Assembly (NCBI RefSeq): GCF_900543425.1
Contig: NZ_UQRQ01000010.1
Span: 69,938-133,937 of the forward strand
Direction of reading: 5' to 3'
From: an uncultured Sanguibacteroides sp.
GTDB lineage: Bacteria > Bacteroidota > Bacteroidia > Bacteroidales > Marinifilaceae
DNA length: 64,000 bases
Shown here: positions 46,241-55,800 of the stretch, piece by piece
Numbering within the stretch: the first letter of the stretch is position 1
How the letters are laid out: each line of letters opens with the position of its first letter
The notes under the pieces: model-generated
Seen by the model: only the letters and a program-made list of their open reading frames with translations
Database searches by the model: none
Told to the model about the DNA's origin: nothing
Translations under genes and position numbers: made by a program

Positions 46241-46813
46241 GTGAAAAAGTTATTACATGTATATTTTATCGGGAGTAAACCTTTATTTATCCTCGCATTG
46301 ATTTTGCAGACATTTTTCATAACTGCCGCATCCTGTAATCCGGACGGACAGAAATGGACACCACCGGGAGAACAACCTACTCAACCGAAAGTTCCCGACA
46401 ATGAAAAGAGTGATGATGATGAAAATAATAACGAGATTGAAACGAACAAAATAACAATCAGAGTCGGTAACAGCTCCTTCTCCGCCACATTGGAGGATAA
46501 TGCAACAGCAAAAGCCTTCAAAAAACGATTACCGTTGACAATCGAAATGTCCGAAATGAACGGTAACGAAAAATACTACTATTTACCGGAAAGCCTGCCG
46601 ACCTCTGCAATCTCTCCCGGTACGATCCGTGAAGGCGATTTAATGCTCTATGGCTCCGATTGTCTTGTAGTATTCTACAAAACCTTCCAAACCTCTTATC
46701 GATACACTCGCATAGGAAAAATAGATTCACCCACAGAATTAGCAACGGCACTCGGTAAAGGCAACGTGACTATAACCTTCGAAATAGCCGCATCCCAAAG
46801 CGAACCGATGTAG
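46241..46813 (+). CDS. Cyclophilin-like-fold lipoprotein
   Basis: The 190-residue product starts at GTG (46241). It has a lipoprotein signal (LILQTFFITAASCNPDGQ), then an acidic linker rich in Asp, Glu and Asn (residues ~45-65). A cyclophilin-like domain follows: KITIRVGNSSFSATLEDNAT, PGTIREGDLMLYGSDCLVVF and YTRIGKIDSPTELATALG. Such domains resemble cyclophilin but usually lack peptidyl-prolyl isomerase residues. It is paired with the upstream hydrolase; the function is unknown. Confidence 0.85.
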   Translation: MKKLLHVYFIGSKPLFILALILQTFFITAASCNPDGQKWTPPGEQPTQPKVPDNEKSDDDENNNEIETNKITIRVGNSSFSATLEDNATAKAFKKRLPLTIEMSEMNGNEKYYYLPESLPTSAISPGTIREGDLMLYGSDCLVVFYKTFQTSYRYTRIGKIDSPTELATALGKGNVTITFEIAASQSEPM

Positions 46814-46845
46814 CACGGCATACCGTAATTTTGACTTTCCGATAA

Positions 46846-46882
46846 GAAGAGACAGGAGCATGAAAAACTCCTGTCTCCTCTT
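46846..46882. terminator. Hairpin between the lipoprotein gene and CRISPR array A
   Basis: AAGAGACAGGAG and CTCCTGTCTCCTCTT form a strong stem. No clear T-tract follows on either strand. It may end the hydrolase operon or block the leftward CRISPR transcript. Confidence 0.55.
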
Positions 46883-46889
46883 AAAATAT

Positions 46890-48366
46890 TGACATTAATT
46901 CAATTAATAGATGCAATGGATATCCCGTTACCTAAACGTTTACTTGATTTCAATTCTACTTTAGTTCAATTAATAGCTATTGCCCTTAGTCCTGCTGACT
47001 ACGGTTTTCGAGTATTTCAATTCTACTTTAGTACAGTTCAATTAATAGCGAGAGCAACCTTGCGGCGAACGGTATTCCCATGTGATTTCAATTCTTCTAT
47101 AGTTCAATTAATAATCCCCGGGGACGGTTCTCCGGGTTTATTTTTAACCCCCAAGAACCGTCCCTCGGGATCAAATTAGAAGTTTACATTATCCAATATT
47201 AAATTTCAAAAACAATAAAACTATTTATCCTCCGGCAATTTGAATCCGATCTTTTGTGAAGAATCTATCTTTTTACTTTTAACCTGCAATTCCGCCAACG
47301 TCTGATTAATCAATTCCAATTGCATCTTGGTATCTTCGTTGATATCGTTCTGGTCACATAGTTCAATTAATAGAAGATCGACGTTAAGCGCATTTGCTAT
47401 CCTCTGCAACATTTCAATTCTTCTAAGTTCAATTAATAGACCTTTCAATATCACGGCTTTCAATTGTCCCATTTTTTTTCAATTCTTCCATAGTTCAATT
47501 AATAGTCACGATAATTTATACATTTTAATGTATCATTCTTTTCATTTCAATTCTTCCATAGTTCAATTAATAGAGATAGCCATCGATCTGGTTTACACCC
47601 GTGGAATCATTTCAATTCTTCCATAGTTCAATTAATAGTTGTAAACCTCGGACTGATATGTTTGCTGTTACTGAATTTCAATTCTTCCATAGTTCAATTA
47701 ATAGATTAAAAGAATTAGAAATAAGGAGATGCGATTTGCGATTTCAATTCTTCCATAGTTCAATTAATAGTTTTGTTTTTGATGTTTTAACCTTGTTTTC
47801 TACCCGTATTTCAATTCTTCCATAGTTCAATTAATAGTTGAAAATATTTCGATGAACGAAACCTACGACCAGTAATTTCAATTCTTCTATAGTTCAATTA
47901 ATAGTAAAACAAAATTTACTCGTGGCTGGCGCCGCAACAATATTTCAATTCTTCTATAGTTCAATTAATAGTATGACGATGTGATCATTCAACTATTAAC
48001 CAATCATATTTCAATTCTTCTATAGTTCAATTAATAACCTATTAACTTGCCAGATCGTGGTTACGTTCCTTGATTTCAATTCTTCTATAGTTCAATTAAT
48101 AATCCTTGTTGAAGAGATGTTGCCTACTGATTCTTTCAATTTCAATTCTTCTATAGTTCAATTAATAATTCAGGAATGACTACTCGAGCATTTAATTCAA
48201 CACTATTTCAATTCTTCTATAGTTCAATTAATAAGAGATGCCGCATAGGCGGTCGTATTCCTGCAATTTGATTTCAATTCTTCTATAGTTCAATTAATAA
48301 TTATTTCCTCGTCCCTATAAATAAAATCTCTAAACGATTTCAATTCTTCTATAGTTCAATTAATAA
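46890..48366 (-). CRISPR. CRISPR array A (about 18 full repeats, interrupted)
   Basis: 30-base repeats at a ~66-bp period begin on the plus strand ATTTCAATTCTTC and end GTTCAATTAATA(G/A). Fifteen lie between 47411 and 48366. Three older, variant copies (46947; 47014, with a 5-base insert; 47085) and a partial (to 46910) lie left of an inserted ~300-bp block. On the minus strand the repeat ends ATTGAAAT, the usual crRNA handle form, and the leader is on the right, so the array is read leftward. Repeats next to the leader end AATAA, middle ones AATAG with CTATAG, and distal ones CCATAG. Spacers are 35-38 bases. The handle suggests type I-B or III, but no cas gene is in the window. Confidence 0.97.
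47114..47410. repeat. Trailer block of array A: REP-like hairpin plus gene-fragment-like DNA (copy 1)
   Basis: It starts with a hairpin whose arms GGGACGGTTCT and AGAACCGTCCC flank a short loop. Downstream, the minus strand reads KKIDSSQKIGFKLPEDK-stop preceded by INEDTKMQLELINQTLAELQ. A 17-base CRISPR repeat fragment (47357-47373) and a spacer-sized piece encoding LQRIANALNVDL follow. The same block is at 60459-60757 with almost no differences. The open frame running through it (47221-47472) is not counted as a gene because it crosses repeats. Confidence 0.8.
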
Positions 48367-48600
48367 CCGTTACATATTTAATTAAAACCGACAAAGAATC
48401 AAATAGTTATACTTTGTCAGTATCTTATTTTCTAAGGTATTTTTCAGTCGACCCCTAATTCGTAGATTTTACCGGGAGATCGACGACTTCTCTTAATTTA
48501 CTTATTATCAATACATCAAAGAACTTTTCATGTTAATTTGTATTTTCAAAGCCATCTTTTTAACCATTAAAACAAGAGGTCGACTTCAATCACTTTTTAT
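48367..48600 (-). promoter_or_regulatory. CRISPR leader of array A
   Basis: It begins CCGTTACATATTTAATTAAA and is nearly identical to the leader at 61851 over ~200 bases. It contains GTCGACC (48447), GATCGAC (48478, one base changed) and GGTCGAC (48588). The first two boxes face each other across ~24 bases and could pair. Confidence 0.8.
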
Positions 48601-48855
48601 TATCCCTATAAAAATACAATATTTAATACAAGAAACAAAAAATCACAAAACAAATAAAACCCAGTCACAAATTTCCTAAATCTCTTTATTCTTTAATCCC
48701 CGAATCCCTTGTTTCTTTAAATCATAAATCTAAAATCCGAAATCGTAAATCTCTTTAATCCTCAATCACTGAATCCTTTAATCCCCGAATCCCTTGTTTC
48801 TTTAAATCGTAAATCTAAAATCCGAAATCATAAATTTTTCAATCACAGAATCCCA
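48601..48855. repeat. Dispersed intergenic repeat block (copy 3, opposite orientation)
   Basis: AATCTAAAATCCGAAATC words (near 48725 and 48815) and CCCCGAATCCCTTG words are reverse complements of those at 10.5 and 28 kb. No fold-back core and no gene are present. Confidence 0.75.
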
Positions 48856-48961
48856 AACAGTCTCTTGTTTAATCAAAAAAAATGTCATAACTTACAGGAA
48901 ATATTCTCAAAAGGGGCTGTGCACTATATCTTTTTTTCGTTAAACCTAAAAAAAACTACCA

Positions 48962-49312
48962 ATGAAAAAAACTATTTTTATCGGCCTCATCCTATCTATG
49001 GCGATAGGTTTTGCCTTCACGAATTTTACCGCTCCGCAAACCTTGGGAACGATCAGCGGAACAGTGTATGATGCAACTACCCATGAAGTTTTGGAAGGAA
49101 TCCAAGTTGAAGAGATCACAAGTACTGGTGTTTTAAATTCGGAAAGAACCAATGCTAACGGAAAATTTTCCATTTCTGTTAGCAACAGTCCCTCAAACTT
49201 AAGATTTTCCGATCCGGATTACAACCAATACGGAACCAAGACCGTCAGTTTTGATTGGGAAAACACAGATTGCAGCAATGTGACCGTTTATTTAACTCGA
49301 AATTCAAATTAA
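48962..49312 (+). CDS. Small exported protein with carboxypeptidase-regulatory-like domain
   Basis: The 116-residue precursor has a signal peptide (MKKTIFIGLILSMAIGFAF) and one Ig-like CarboxypepD_reg domain: GTISGTVYDATTHEVLEGIQ, NANGKFSISV and a terminal VTVYLTRN. The domain usually occurs inside SusC receptors; here it stands alone. Its role is unknown. It lies between a CRISPR leader and the tag gene, with no operon partner. Confidence 0.8.
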   Translation: MKKTIFIGLILSMAIGFAFTNFTAPQTLGTISGTVYDATTHEVLEGIQVEEITSTGVLNSERTNANGKFSISVSNSPSNLRFSDPDYNQYGTKTVSFDWENTDCSNVTVYLTRNSN

Positions 49313-49373
49313 CCCCAATTTTAAGTGAGTGTAAAATAAATGCTTTAACTTAAAAGAGGGAAGTAAATCAAAA

Positions 49374-49400
49374 AGTGGTCGGAATTTGCTTCCGACCACT
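49374..49400 (-). terminator. Terminator after tag
   Basis: AGTGGTCGGAA and TTCCGACCACT form an 11-bp stem with a 5-base loop. On the minus strand TTTTTGATTT follows, so it ends the tag transcript. Confidence 0.8.
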
Positions 49401-49524
49401 AACAGTATAAAGTTACCCTATTTATTTCCATCGCGTAAAGATCCTTCCGACCGGCAATCTAACCGTTAACAAATCAAACACATTGAAAATCTTCCGGGCA
49501 TAACAGATTATAAATCCCTTTAAA

Positions 49525-50094
49525 TTAAAAATTCCTGCAATGACAATCTATAAGATGGTCATTCACATATCCTACGGCTTGCAAATGAGCATAACAAATG
49601 GTTGTACCGAAAAATTTAAAACCGCGTTTCTTCATATCCTTACTTATAGCATCGGACAATGCCGTAGAGGCAGGAATTTCACGCTGAGTTTTCCAGTAAT
49701 TTATTACAGGTTTATTGTCAGGAAGAAAAGATTTTATGTAGTTACAAAAAGAACCGAACTCCTTTTGAATTTCAATAAAAAGTTTTGCATTGGTCACCGT
49801 GGCTTCAATCTTCCTTCTGTTTCGGATAATTCCTGAATCCTGCATTAACCTGTTCATATCTTCTTCCGTAAAGGCCGCTACTTTATGAACATCGAAACCG
49901 GCAAAAGCTTTTCTGTAATTTTCACGCCTACGCAAAATCGTAATCCAGCTTAATCCCGCCTGTGAGCTTTCCAATACCAAAAACTCAAACATTTTTTGGT
50001 CGTCAGTAACCTCTTTTCCCCATTCGTTATCATGGTACTCCATGTATAACGGGTCAGTTCCACACCAATCACAACGTTTTAATGATAAATCCAT
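49525..50094 (-). CDS. tag: DNA-3-methyladenine glycosylase I
   Basis: The 189-residue enzyme excises 3-methyladenine. It shows RCDWCGTDPLYMEYHDNEWG (zinc ligands Cys and His, and the conserved Glu/Trp region), FEFLVLESSQAGLSWITILR, RNRRKIEAT and the C-terminal zinc ligands in VNDHLIDCHC. The family length is about 185-195, so the gene is complete. It stands alone with its own terminator. Confidence 0.96.
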   Translation of the reverse strand: MDLSLKRCDWCGTDPLYMEYHDNEWGKEVTDDQKMFEFLVLESSQAGLSWITILRRRENYRKAFAGFDVHKVAAFTEEDMNRLMQDSGIIRNRRKIEATVTNAKLFIEIQKEFGSFCNYIKSFLPDNKPVINYWKTQREIPASTALSDAISKDMKKRGFKFFGTTICYAHLQAVGYVNDHLIDCHCRNF

Positions 50095-50238
50095 ATTGAT
50101 AAAATAGTTTCATTTGAAAACAAATATAGTACATTTCATCAAATTCTATCTCCTTTTCAGGGAAATCTCCAATCACAAAATCCCCTAATCACTTAATCTT
50201 ATTAATTTACAATAGAAAGGGGATTTCTCCCCTCTCTT

Positions 50239-50655
50239 TTACCGGACGATCACCGTAAAAACGGAGTCTAAATCATGGGTATAACCTTCGTTTTCCACCC
50301 GTAGATTAATTACATATCTCCCAACAGGAACCGTATGATTATAAGGCAATTCGATGATTCCTTTCCCGTACATCCGAAATTGTGATAAAAACCCGGCGTT
50401 TTCACTACCGATACTCCGGATCGAATAGCGCACCGGAGTTGTTCCCTCCACACCTTCCATACCTGTAGATTGCCAAGGAATACGGAATTGAATCCGGCGG
50501 GCATCCGTTACCGGGTCCAACACGGCTTTTACGACCATCGAATCCGGGGTATATTTCGCGTTCCGGGTCATCAGGTAACCCACCGTTATATTCTGACAAC
50601 CGATGCCTGCACATAGAACCGATACAATAACCGATACTTTATATATTACTTTCAT
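50239..50655 (-). CDS. Small lipoprotein of the second SusCD locus
   Basis: The 138-residue protein has a lipoprotein signal (VIYKVSVIVSVLCAGIGCQN). A beta-rich body follows with PDSMVVKAVLDPVTDARRIQ and PVGRYVINLRVENEGYTHDL, as in SusE-like or DUF4843-related surface proteins. It ends the four-gene operon. No named family is assigned; a ligand-binding accessory role is inferred from position. Confidence 0.75.
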   Translation of the reverse strand: MKVIYKVSVIVSVLCAGIGCQNITVGYLMTRNAKYTPDSMVVKAVLDPVTDARRIQFRIPWQSTGMEGVEGTTPVRYSIRSIGSENAGFLSQFRMYGKGIIELPYNHTVPVGRYVINLRVENEGYTHDLDSVFTVIVR

Positions 50656-50667
50656 CTGTATTCGTGT

Positions 50668-51291
50668 TTAAAGTTCGACCATTTGATAACTGTAACTTAA
50701 AGAGTGTACTATCCCCGTATTGGTCACGATATCGGCAGAGGCCACTCCCGTCATAAAGCCATTGACTAAAGCATGAATAGCTAACCCTTCAGAACCGATA
50801 TCGGGAATACCATTATAGCTGCTTTTTATCCGGTAAATCCGTAGTTCGACTCCGGTCATTGTCCGGAGGAGTGTTCCTCCCGTAAGGGTTCCCCTTACCT
50901 CGTAATCAAAATCCTCTTTCATCTTTCTACCGGGAATGATATGGGATTTCACCAAACGTTCGCAGACCTCTACCGGAACGTCGGCAATCCGGTGGTAAAG
51001 CCGATTCCCGGCACGATTCGTTGTCGTCAACAAAAATTGAATGATCGAGAGGTTAGTCGGCCCGAAAAAGGTGATCTCCGGATATTCGGTAGATTTTCCC
51101 TCGAATAGGGCCGTAAGCCCGGCCCGTTCGATCAATAAAACAGTGGAGTCCCAATTTTCATGATCGGACTGCAAATACTCCCACATTGTACAATTATGTA
51201 CCCCATTCGCTAATCCGGTATCGTGAAAATAGTTATTATCACATCCCCATAAAAAGGAAGCAAACAATACAATTGCGTATATCTTTTTCAT
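50668..51291 (-). CDS. Fasciclin-domain lipoprotein
   Basis: The 207-residue lipoprotein (AIVLFASFLWGCDNNYFHD) has FAS1-like features: MWEYLQSDHENWDSTVLLIE, GLTALFEG, ITFFGPTNLSI and a closing VNGFMTGVASADIVTNTGIV that resembles the FAS1 H2 box (ASADI). FAS1 domains mediate adhesion or ligand binding. Here it is the surface accessory of the SusCD pair, 12 bp before the next gene. Confidence 0.85.
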   Translation of the reverse strand: MKKIYAIVLFASFLWGCDNNYFHDTGLANGVHNCTMWEYLQSDHENWDSTVLLIERAGLTALFEGKSTEYPEITFFGPTNLSIIQFLLTTTNRAGNRLYHRIADVPVEVCERLVKSHIIPGRKMKEDFDYEVRGTLTGGTLLRTMTGVELRIYRIKSSYNGIPDIGSEGLAIHALVNGFMTGVASADIVTNTGIVHSLSYSYQMVEL

Positions 51292-51309
51292 AATCTGTGA
51301 TTTTAGATT

Positions 51310-52830
51310 TTAATTTTGAAAACCTTGCTTTTTCCAATAGATATTTTGTTGCATAAGCGTATTATTAAAGAATGCACTCCTACCCACCGGGAGAAATAAA
51401 GCACCTTCCTCCACATCCTGATCACTTAACGTTTTAAATCCCCCTCTTAACTTTTCCCGGAAAGTACCGTTACGCAGAATATCGAAAAAGCGAATCGTGA
51501 TTCCTTCACAAAAAAGTTCCCGGTCCCGTTCAAGTGCAATCGCTTCCTTCAAGTCGGCTTCCCCGGACGGGTACTCCAAGGCCCCCGCCCGACGACGGAC
51601 ACGGTTCAGGTCGGCGATAGCACCCCCGGTATCTCCCGTTTTAGCCCTTAGCTCGGCCCGCAACAAAAGAATATCGGCTAACCGGATAAGAATTTGGTTA
51701 TCCTCGTATCCTTTAAACCTTCCATCCAACAAACCACCTACATAAGTGACAACATGGCGTATCTTTCGTATATATGCCCTTCCCCTCGTGATGGCAGTCG
51801 ATACTCCGGCCATGCTATCCAATTTATAAAAATACTCTTCCCGCCGCTGATCCGTTTTATCGGGATACAAACGGTATACCGCCGCACTACTAATGGAAAG
51901 CAGACCTCTTGAATAGGTGGCCGGAGTAGTTAAAGGTACGACAGGCCATCTTTGACAAAGGTCGGCATATCCCCCTTTAAGAGATAAATCTCCATCGGAA
52001 TCTTTCCCATAATTCAATTCAAAAATTCCCTCCCGGCTGTTTCCTAACATCACCGTTTCGCATACCTCCCGAATCGAACCGACTAATTCGTACGAGGGAT
52101 CGGCGATAACGGAATCACACTCCGCCAAAGCCAACCGGTTTAACTCCGGTTCCCGGTTTAATCCGGCTTTCCATGCATATACCTGTGCTAATACGGCATG
52201 AGCCGTTCCCTTGGAAGGTATCTGTTTACTCTCGATAGACTTCCCTTTACTGTCCTGTAAATCATAGGCCCGTGGTAACAGCTCTATCGCCTTTTTCAAA
52301 TCAAGAATAATATACTCCGCAATCTTCTGCCAGAGGATACGTCCTTTCTCTCCCACGTCCTCATTGTGCTCGATCCAGGGAGCGTCTCCCCAATTGCAAA
52401 TAATATAAAAATAAACCCATGCCCGGACCACCAACGTCTGTCCCAAATAAAAACGATATCTTTCTTCGGGTAACGAAGCCCGGGAAATATTATCGAGAAT
52501 CGAATTGGCAAGGCAGATTACATTATAATAGTCCCTCCAAAAAAGACGTGAATCCGAAATCTGATAAAACGAACGTAAATCGTTATTCACTAAACGCAGC
52601 CAAGGAGCAGGCAACATATCGAATATCACTCCCCGATCCCGATCCTGCGGGTTACCGTTCCCCATCGCATAACGAAATTGCAAATGCATTCCGTAAACGG
52701 CACTCTCCACGTCCTGTTCCGTCTTCCAATAGTTATTATTCGTAACGGAAACTTCCGGCTCCTCGTTCAAAAAGTCGTTGCATCCCCAACACAGCAACAA
52801 CAAGGGTATAAAATAGATAATCCTGATCAT
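51310..52830 (-). CDS. RagB/SusD-family nutrient-binding lipoprotein (second locus)
   Basis: The 506-residue protein has a lipoprotein signal (IIYFIPLLLLCWGCNDFLNE) and the SusD helical core: NYWKTEQDVESAVYGMHLQF, GQTLVVRAWVYFYIICNWGD, AHAVLAQVYAWKAGLNREPE, ILIRLADILLLRAELRAKTG and DRELFCEGITIRFFDILRNG. It is 4 bp after susC. The operon encodes no degradative enzyme, so the ligand is not evident. Confidence 0.95.
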   Translation of the reverse strand: MIRIIYFIPLLLLCWGCNDFLNEEPEVSVTNNNYWKTEQDVESAVYGMHLQFRYAMGNGNPQDRDRGVIFDMLPAPWLRLVNNDLRSFYQISDSRLFWRDYYNVICLANSILDNISRASLPEERYRFYLGQTLVVRAWVYFYIICNWGDAPWIEHNEDVGEKGRILWQKIAEYIILDLKKAIELLPRAYDLQDSKGKSIESKQIPSKGTAHAVLAQVYAWKAGLNREPELNRLALAECDSVIADPSYELVGSIREVCETVMLGNSREGIFELNYGKDSDGDLSLKGGYADLCQRWPVVPLTTPATYSRGLLSISSAAVYRLYPDKTDQRREEYFYKLDSMAGVSTAITRGRAYIRKIRHVVTYVGGLLDGRFKGYEDNQILIRLADILLLRAELRAKTGDTGGAIADLNRVRRRAGALEYPSGEADLKEAIALERDRELFCEGITIRFFDILRNGTFREKLRGGFKTLSDQDVEEGALFLPVGRSAFFNNTLMQQNIYWKKQGFQN

Positions 52831-52834
52831 CGTT

Positions 52835-55800
52835 TTACAAATTAACGGTTAAACCTAAAGTCACTCGCCGGGCCAAAGGATAATTGCTTAAATTATCGAT
52901 GCCGGACACCATGTCGACGGATTCCGGATCGGGCCCCGTGTAGTTTGTCCAAGTAAAAAGATTCTCCCCCGACACGAAAACACGGACGCCGAACCCGATC
53001 TTTTTCTTTATCGCTTCGGGTAAGGTATACCCTACCGTCATGGTCTTTAATTTGATAAAGTTTACTTTTTGTACGTTGCTCGCTATATAAGTAGAGAAAT
53101 CTTTCAAACCCATCTCCACGCTATTTCTCGGGAAATCGCTCTTGTCTCCCGGTTTTTTCCAAAAAGTGACCTTAGTCAGATCGGCAAATACGGGTTTCAC
53201 GATATCCTTTATACCTGCCCCGACCACAGTCCCCACACTGGCCCCTCTTCCCGCGTTCAGTATATGACGTCCCAGCACGTAGTTAAACAACATATTCAAA
53301 TCGAATCCTTTCCAATTCAACGTGGAAGTAATCCCCCCGTGAGCAATGGGGAGCGGAGAACCGACATAGACCCGGTCATCGGCGTAAGGCAGATCCGCCT
53401 CTATCCTACCGTTACCGTCCGTATCGACAAAAACCCGGTTTCCCGGACGATAGAACTGATTCGTGGAGACACAAAGAGGCGTGTACCTCCCGCTCTGATA
53501 GGTATAGGGAACTTCCTTCTGATCCGAGTAATAACCGTTCGTCTGAAAAGCGTAAATTCCGTTCAGGGGTTTCCCGATGATGTTCAAATTATTATACCTG
53601 TTTTCCGTCCAAAAATCTCTCCCGTTCGTACTCTTTTCCAGACGATTCCAGTTACGGGCTATATTAAACGTCATATCCCATTGCCATTTGTTTTTCCGGA
53701 CAATATCCCATTTCACCTGCAACTCCACCCCTTCGTTCGAAATCGCGTAAGCATTCTGCCATTGCAGGAGAAAGCCTGAATAATCTCCCGGTAACCCGAC
53801 CTTATACAACAACTTATCCGTATACCGGTAATAGTAATCGAAGGTAATTCCCAACCTGTAATTAAAGAAATCGAGGTCTATTCCCGCATCCCATTGCCGG
53901 GTTTCCTCCCATGTCAGTTCCCGGTTGATCAACCCTTCCGCCAAATAGGGCTGAACCGTCGGCTTTCCTAAAAAAGGATCTCCCGGAAGCAATAAACCAT
54001 ACGCTATATAAGGCTGGTCGAATTGCCGGCCCGACTTCCCCAGGCTCACCCTGATCTTCCCGAAATCCAACACGCTTCGGCTCCAATCCATAAACGGCTC
54101 TTCCGAAAAGGCATATCCCACGGCATAAGAGGGAAAAGTCCCCCAACGCACCTTTTCTCCGAACTTGGAAGAGGCATCCCGGCGCAAGGTAAAAGAAGCT
54201 AAGTATTTTTGTCGGAAATTGTAATTAATCCGTCCGAAAAGGCCGACCATCGTACTTTTCTCCCGACTGCTCATAAAATCCTTCAACGCTCGTTTATCCG
54301 GTACATCGAACACGTTTCCCCTCCACGACACGTAATGGATCAGATCGCTCGGGGCCCGCTTCCCCCACCCCTTGTTAAAATTCATCTCATCCGCCTGAAA
54401 AGAGAGTCCGACCAATAGATCGATGGCATGATCCTCCCTAAAACGATGTTTAAAAGTCAACAGATTCTCGTTCAACAACATCAGGTTACGCCCGATCTGT
54501 CCCAACGAGAAAGACTCGTAATACTCGTCAAGTTCGGAAGGAGTAAAGAAGTTATGGTTCTGTTGCGAATAATCGAGGGAGAGCGAAGACCTCCACTCCA
54601 ATCCCTTGATAAACTCGTAGCTCAGATCGAAGCTCGCCCGTAAACGATAGGACTCGTTTTTCTCGATGATCGAATTAAAACGTTTTACCGTCTCCTCGAA
54701 AGCAGGATGCCCCGGCCCGGGATAAAGAGTCGGATAATCCATCAACTCTTCCGGTATTTGCTCCAGCTCCATTCCCGAGAAGAAACCGCTAACGCTACTT
54801 AAACGGGAAGAACGTTTCCGTCCCGTGCGTGCTATATAAAAACGCAGGTTTGCCTCCATGCTTTCAAAGGGACGTACCGTAAAATTGCTCAACAGCTTGA
54901 TCCGGCTAAACCCCGTGTTACGCAACACGCCGTCCTCATTATAATAACCGAGTCCCACGTTATAGCTGACCTGCCGGGTTCCCCCGTTCAATTGCAGGTT
55001 AGCATCCGTCACCTTCGCCGTCCGAAAATAGTAATCGAACATATTGGTAGAGTTGTTGTAAAATTTGTTCAGGCTATCCTGATAGGGAGCAACCGAAGTC
55101 CCGGCCCCCTGATTCCAGAAATAGTTGTAATGCAATCCCATCCGGTAAGACTGCTCGTAGGAATCCACGTACCGATAAGTGTTGGTTTCCGGGTCGTAGT
55201 AAGACTGCTGCAGATTCTTCAACGCCTCCATCCGATGGTGTCGCTCCGCGTTGCCCCCGGTCAGGTCGGGCAAGGAAGGATTAAAGGCAAATGTCCGGGA
55301 TACGTTGATATTCACCTTGGCCCGCTCGTTCAAACGTCCTTTTTTCGTGGTGACCAAAATCACCCCGTTTGCCGCCCTCGACCCGTATATGGAAGCGGAA
55401 GCGGCATCTTTCAGCACCTGTACGCTCTCGATATCGTTCGGGTCTATCTCCGCCACGGTATTGGTTCCGGTAATGGGCGAAGTAAACGACAACATGGGAA
55501 TCCCGTCGATCACCCAGAGCGGTTCCGACCCTCTTCGGGAGGCTTCGATCGAGAGACTGTTAAACCCTCGTATGGTCACCGATATACCGCCACCACCGGG
55601 TGCTCCCGTGGCATTGATCACGTTCATCCCGGGCACTCTCCCCTGCAAGAGATTGGCTAACGAGGGCGTGGGAATATCCTTTATCTCCTCTGCCCTTACG
55701 GTCGACATGGCCCCGATCACCTCCCTCCTGCTCTGCGTTCCGTAAGCAACGATCGTCACCTCGTCCAACGTTGAAACATCCTCTTTCATCTTCACGGACA

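Noticed and set aside
47221..47472. 83-codon open frame in array A, and its 70-codon twin at 60568-60780
   Set aside because: It is built from a block fragment, a CRISPR repeat fragment, a spacer and part of another repeat. Treated as repeat/trailer sequence, not a gene.
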